Source: Sulfurimonas sp. (lineage in GTDB: Bacteria; Campylobacterota; Campylobacteria; Campylobacterales; Sulfurimonadaceae). Taken from it: a stretch of DNA of 6,444 nt. The notes below the pieces were generated by a model. The model was not told the origin of the DNA. It made no database searches and worked only from the letters and a program-made list of their open reading frames with translations. How positions within the stretch are numbered: the first letter of the stretch is position 1; each line of letters opens with the position of its first letter. Location of the stretch: the NCBI GenBank assembly GCA_027044845.1, contig JALUBM010000147.1, positions 1 to 6,444 of the forward strand, in the 5' to 3' direction. This document shows, one piece after another, positions 6,115-6,444 of this stretch. A program made the position numbers and the translations under genes.

Positions 6115-6444
6115 TTAATATTTTCCTTTTTTAAAACTTTTGCACTGATAATATACTCATCACTTTGAGCTTCAAATACATCATCAACTTTAAGTGAAGA
6201 GAGAACCACAACCTGTGAATCTTTAACTATCTGTGCAAAACCTTTTTTATTTTTATATTTTGGATTATTAGATTCTAACATTTTTTGTAGATTTAAAAGT
6301 TGATTTTGCACAATATTTACAACACTTTGTATCGTTTGAGGAAACTGCTGTTTTAAAGATTGCACATTTTTTTGATAATTTTGTATTCTAAAATCAATTT
6401 TTTGTGCAAAATCTTCTTTAATTTTTTTAATTTCTTTTGCATTG
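6111..6444 (-). CDS. xseA: Exodeoxyribonuclease VII large subunit, C-terminal part
   Basis: The frame is open from the right edge to TGA at 6111-6113, giving the last 110 residues or so of the protein. Exonuclease VII degrades single-stranded DNA from both ends with the small subunit XseB. The visible part is a long Lys/Gln/Asn-rich helical stretch (a coiled coil, where XseB subunits normally bind). It is followed by the conserved tail: LESNNPKYKNKKGFAQIVKD, matching the family pattern LSPLATLxRGYAIVRD, and then SSLKVDDVFEAQ...ISAKV, which fits the terminal beta unit (VxPGDxLxxxxxDGxxxAxV). The catalytic core and OB fold lie outside the window. A GTG at 6363-6365 is internal to this frame and is not a start: reading continues upstream without a stop (NAKEIKKIKEDFAQKI...). 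It overlaps the next gene by 4 bp. Confidence 0.85.
   Translation of the reverse strand, partial: NAKEIKKIKEDFAQKIDFRIQNYQKNVQSLKQQFPQTIQSVVNIVQNQLLNLQKMLESNNPKYKNKKGFAQIVKDSQVVVLSSLKVDDVFEAQSDEYIISAKVLKKENIK
6124..6128 (-). promoter_or_regulatory. Shine-Dalgarno site for the FmdE-domain gene
   Basis: AAGGA on the minus strand, 9 nt before ATG 6112-6114, lies within the last codons of xseA. It confirms the chosen start and the reading of xseA and this gene from one mRNA. Confidence 0.7.

Noticed and set aside
6363..6365. GTG as the start of a separate 84-residue protein at 6111-6365
   Set aside because: The frame continues without a stop to the window edge, and the sequence matches the C-terminal tail of XseA, so this is an internal codon.
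1..6444. A novel defence, mobile or secondary-metabolite system
   Set aside because: Every sizeable gene falls in a recognised conserved family, in an order I recall from other Campylobacterota. No repeats, transposases, integrases or composition shifts were seen.

Overview
This window looks like an ordinary chromosomal segment of a free-living Campylobacterota (epsilonproteobacterial) genome, most like Sulfurimonas or a relative. The evidence is the low GC content (roughly one third by eye), the AT-rich codon use, and above all the gene order. From memory, and not checked here, aroQ-folK-flhF-flhG-small membrane protein leading into fliA-fliM-fliY, with a divergent amidohydrolase and sppA on the other side, matches Campylobacter jejuni around Cj0062c-Cj0068 and partly Helicobacter pylori around HP1033-HP1038. 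No rRNA, tRNA, CRISPR array, insertion sequence or phage gene is visible.

Layout. Left block (1-3259, minus strand): a tightly packed operon read right to left. It runs aroQ (type II 3-dehydroquinate dehydratase), folK (HPPK of folate synthesis), flhF (SRP-type GTPase placing the flagellum), flhG (MinD-like ATPase controlling flagellar number), and then the first 39 codons of a small membrane protein that leaves the window at base 1. The folK/flhF and flhF/flhG junctions are 4-bp ATGA overlaps, aroQ/folK is separated by about 7 bp, and flhG/membrane protein by 18 bp. Middle (3260-3408): a 149-bp AT-rich divergent promoter region. Centre-right (3409-5502, plus strand): an aminohydrolase of the aminodeoxyfutalosine/adenosine deaminase type, directly abutting (TAA|ATG) a short single-domain SppA signal peptide peptidase. 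Right block (5515-6444, minus strand): the 3' end of xseA (exodeoxyribonuclease VII large subunit) overlapping by ATGA an FmdE-domain protein of unknown role. This block converges on sppA, with only 12 bp between the stop codons and a 12-bp perfect hairpin spanning that junction.

How the genes relate. flhF and flhG act together in polar flagellum placement and number. The other genes are housekeeping. aroQ feeds chorismate synthesis, and chorismate supplies both folate (folK lies on the pterin branch) and, in many Campylobacterota, futalosine-route menaquinone, to which the aminohydrolase may be connected. SppA clears signal peptides and membrane protein remnants. I found no convincing undescribed multi-gene system. 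The points most worth a second look are the FmdE-domain protein with a single cysteine, the unresolved substrate of the aminohydrolase, the coding-sequence-embedded bidirectional hairpin, and the partial membrane-protein gene at the left edge.
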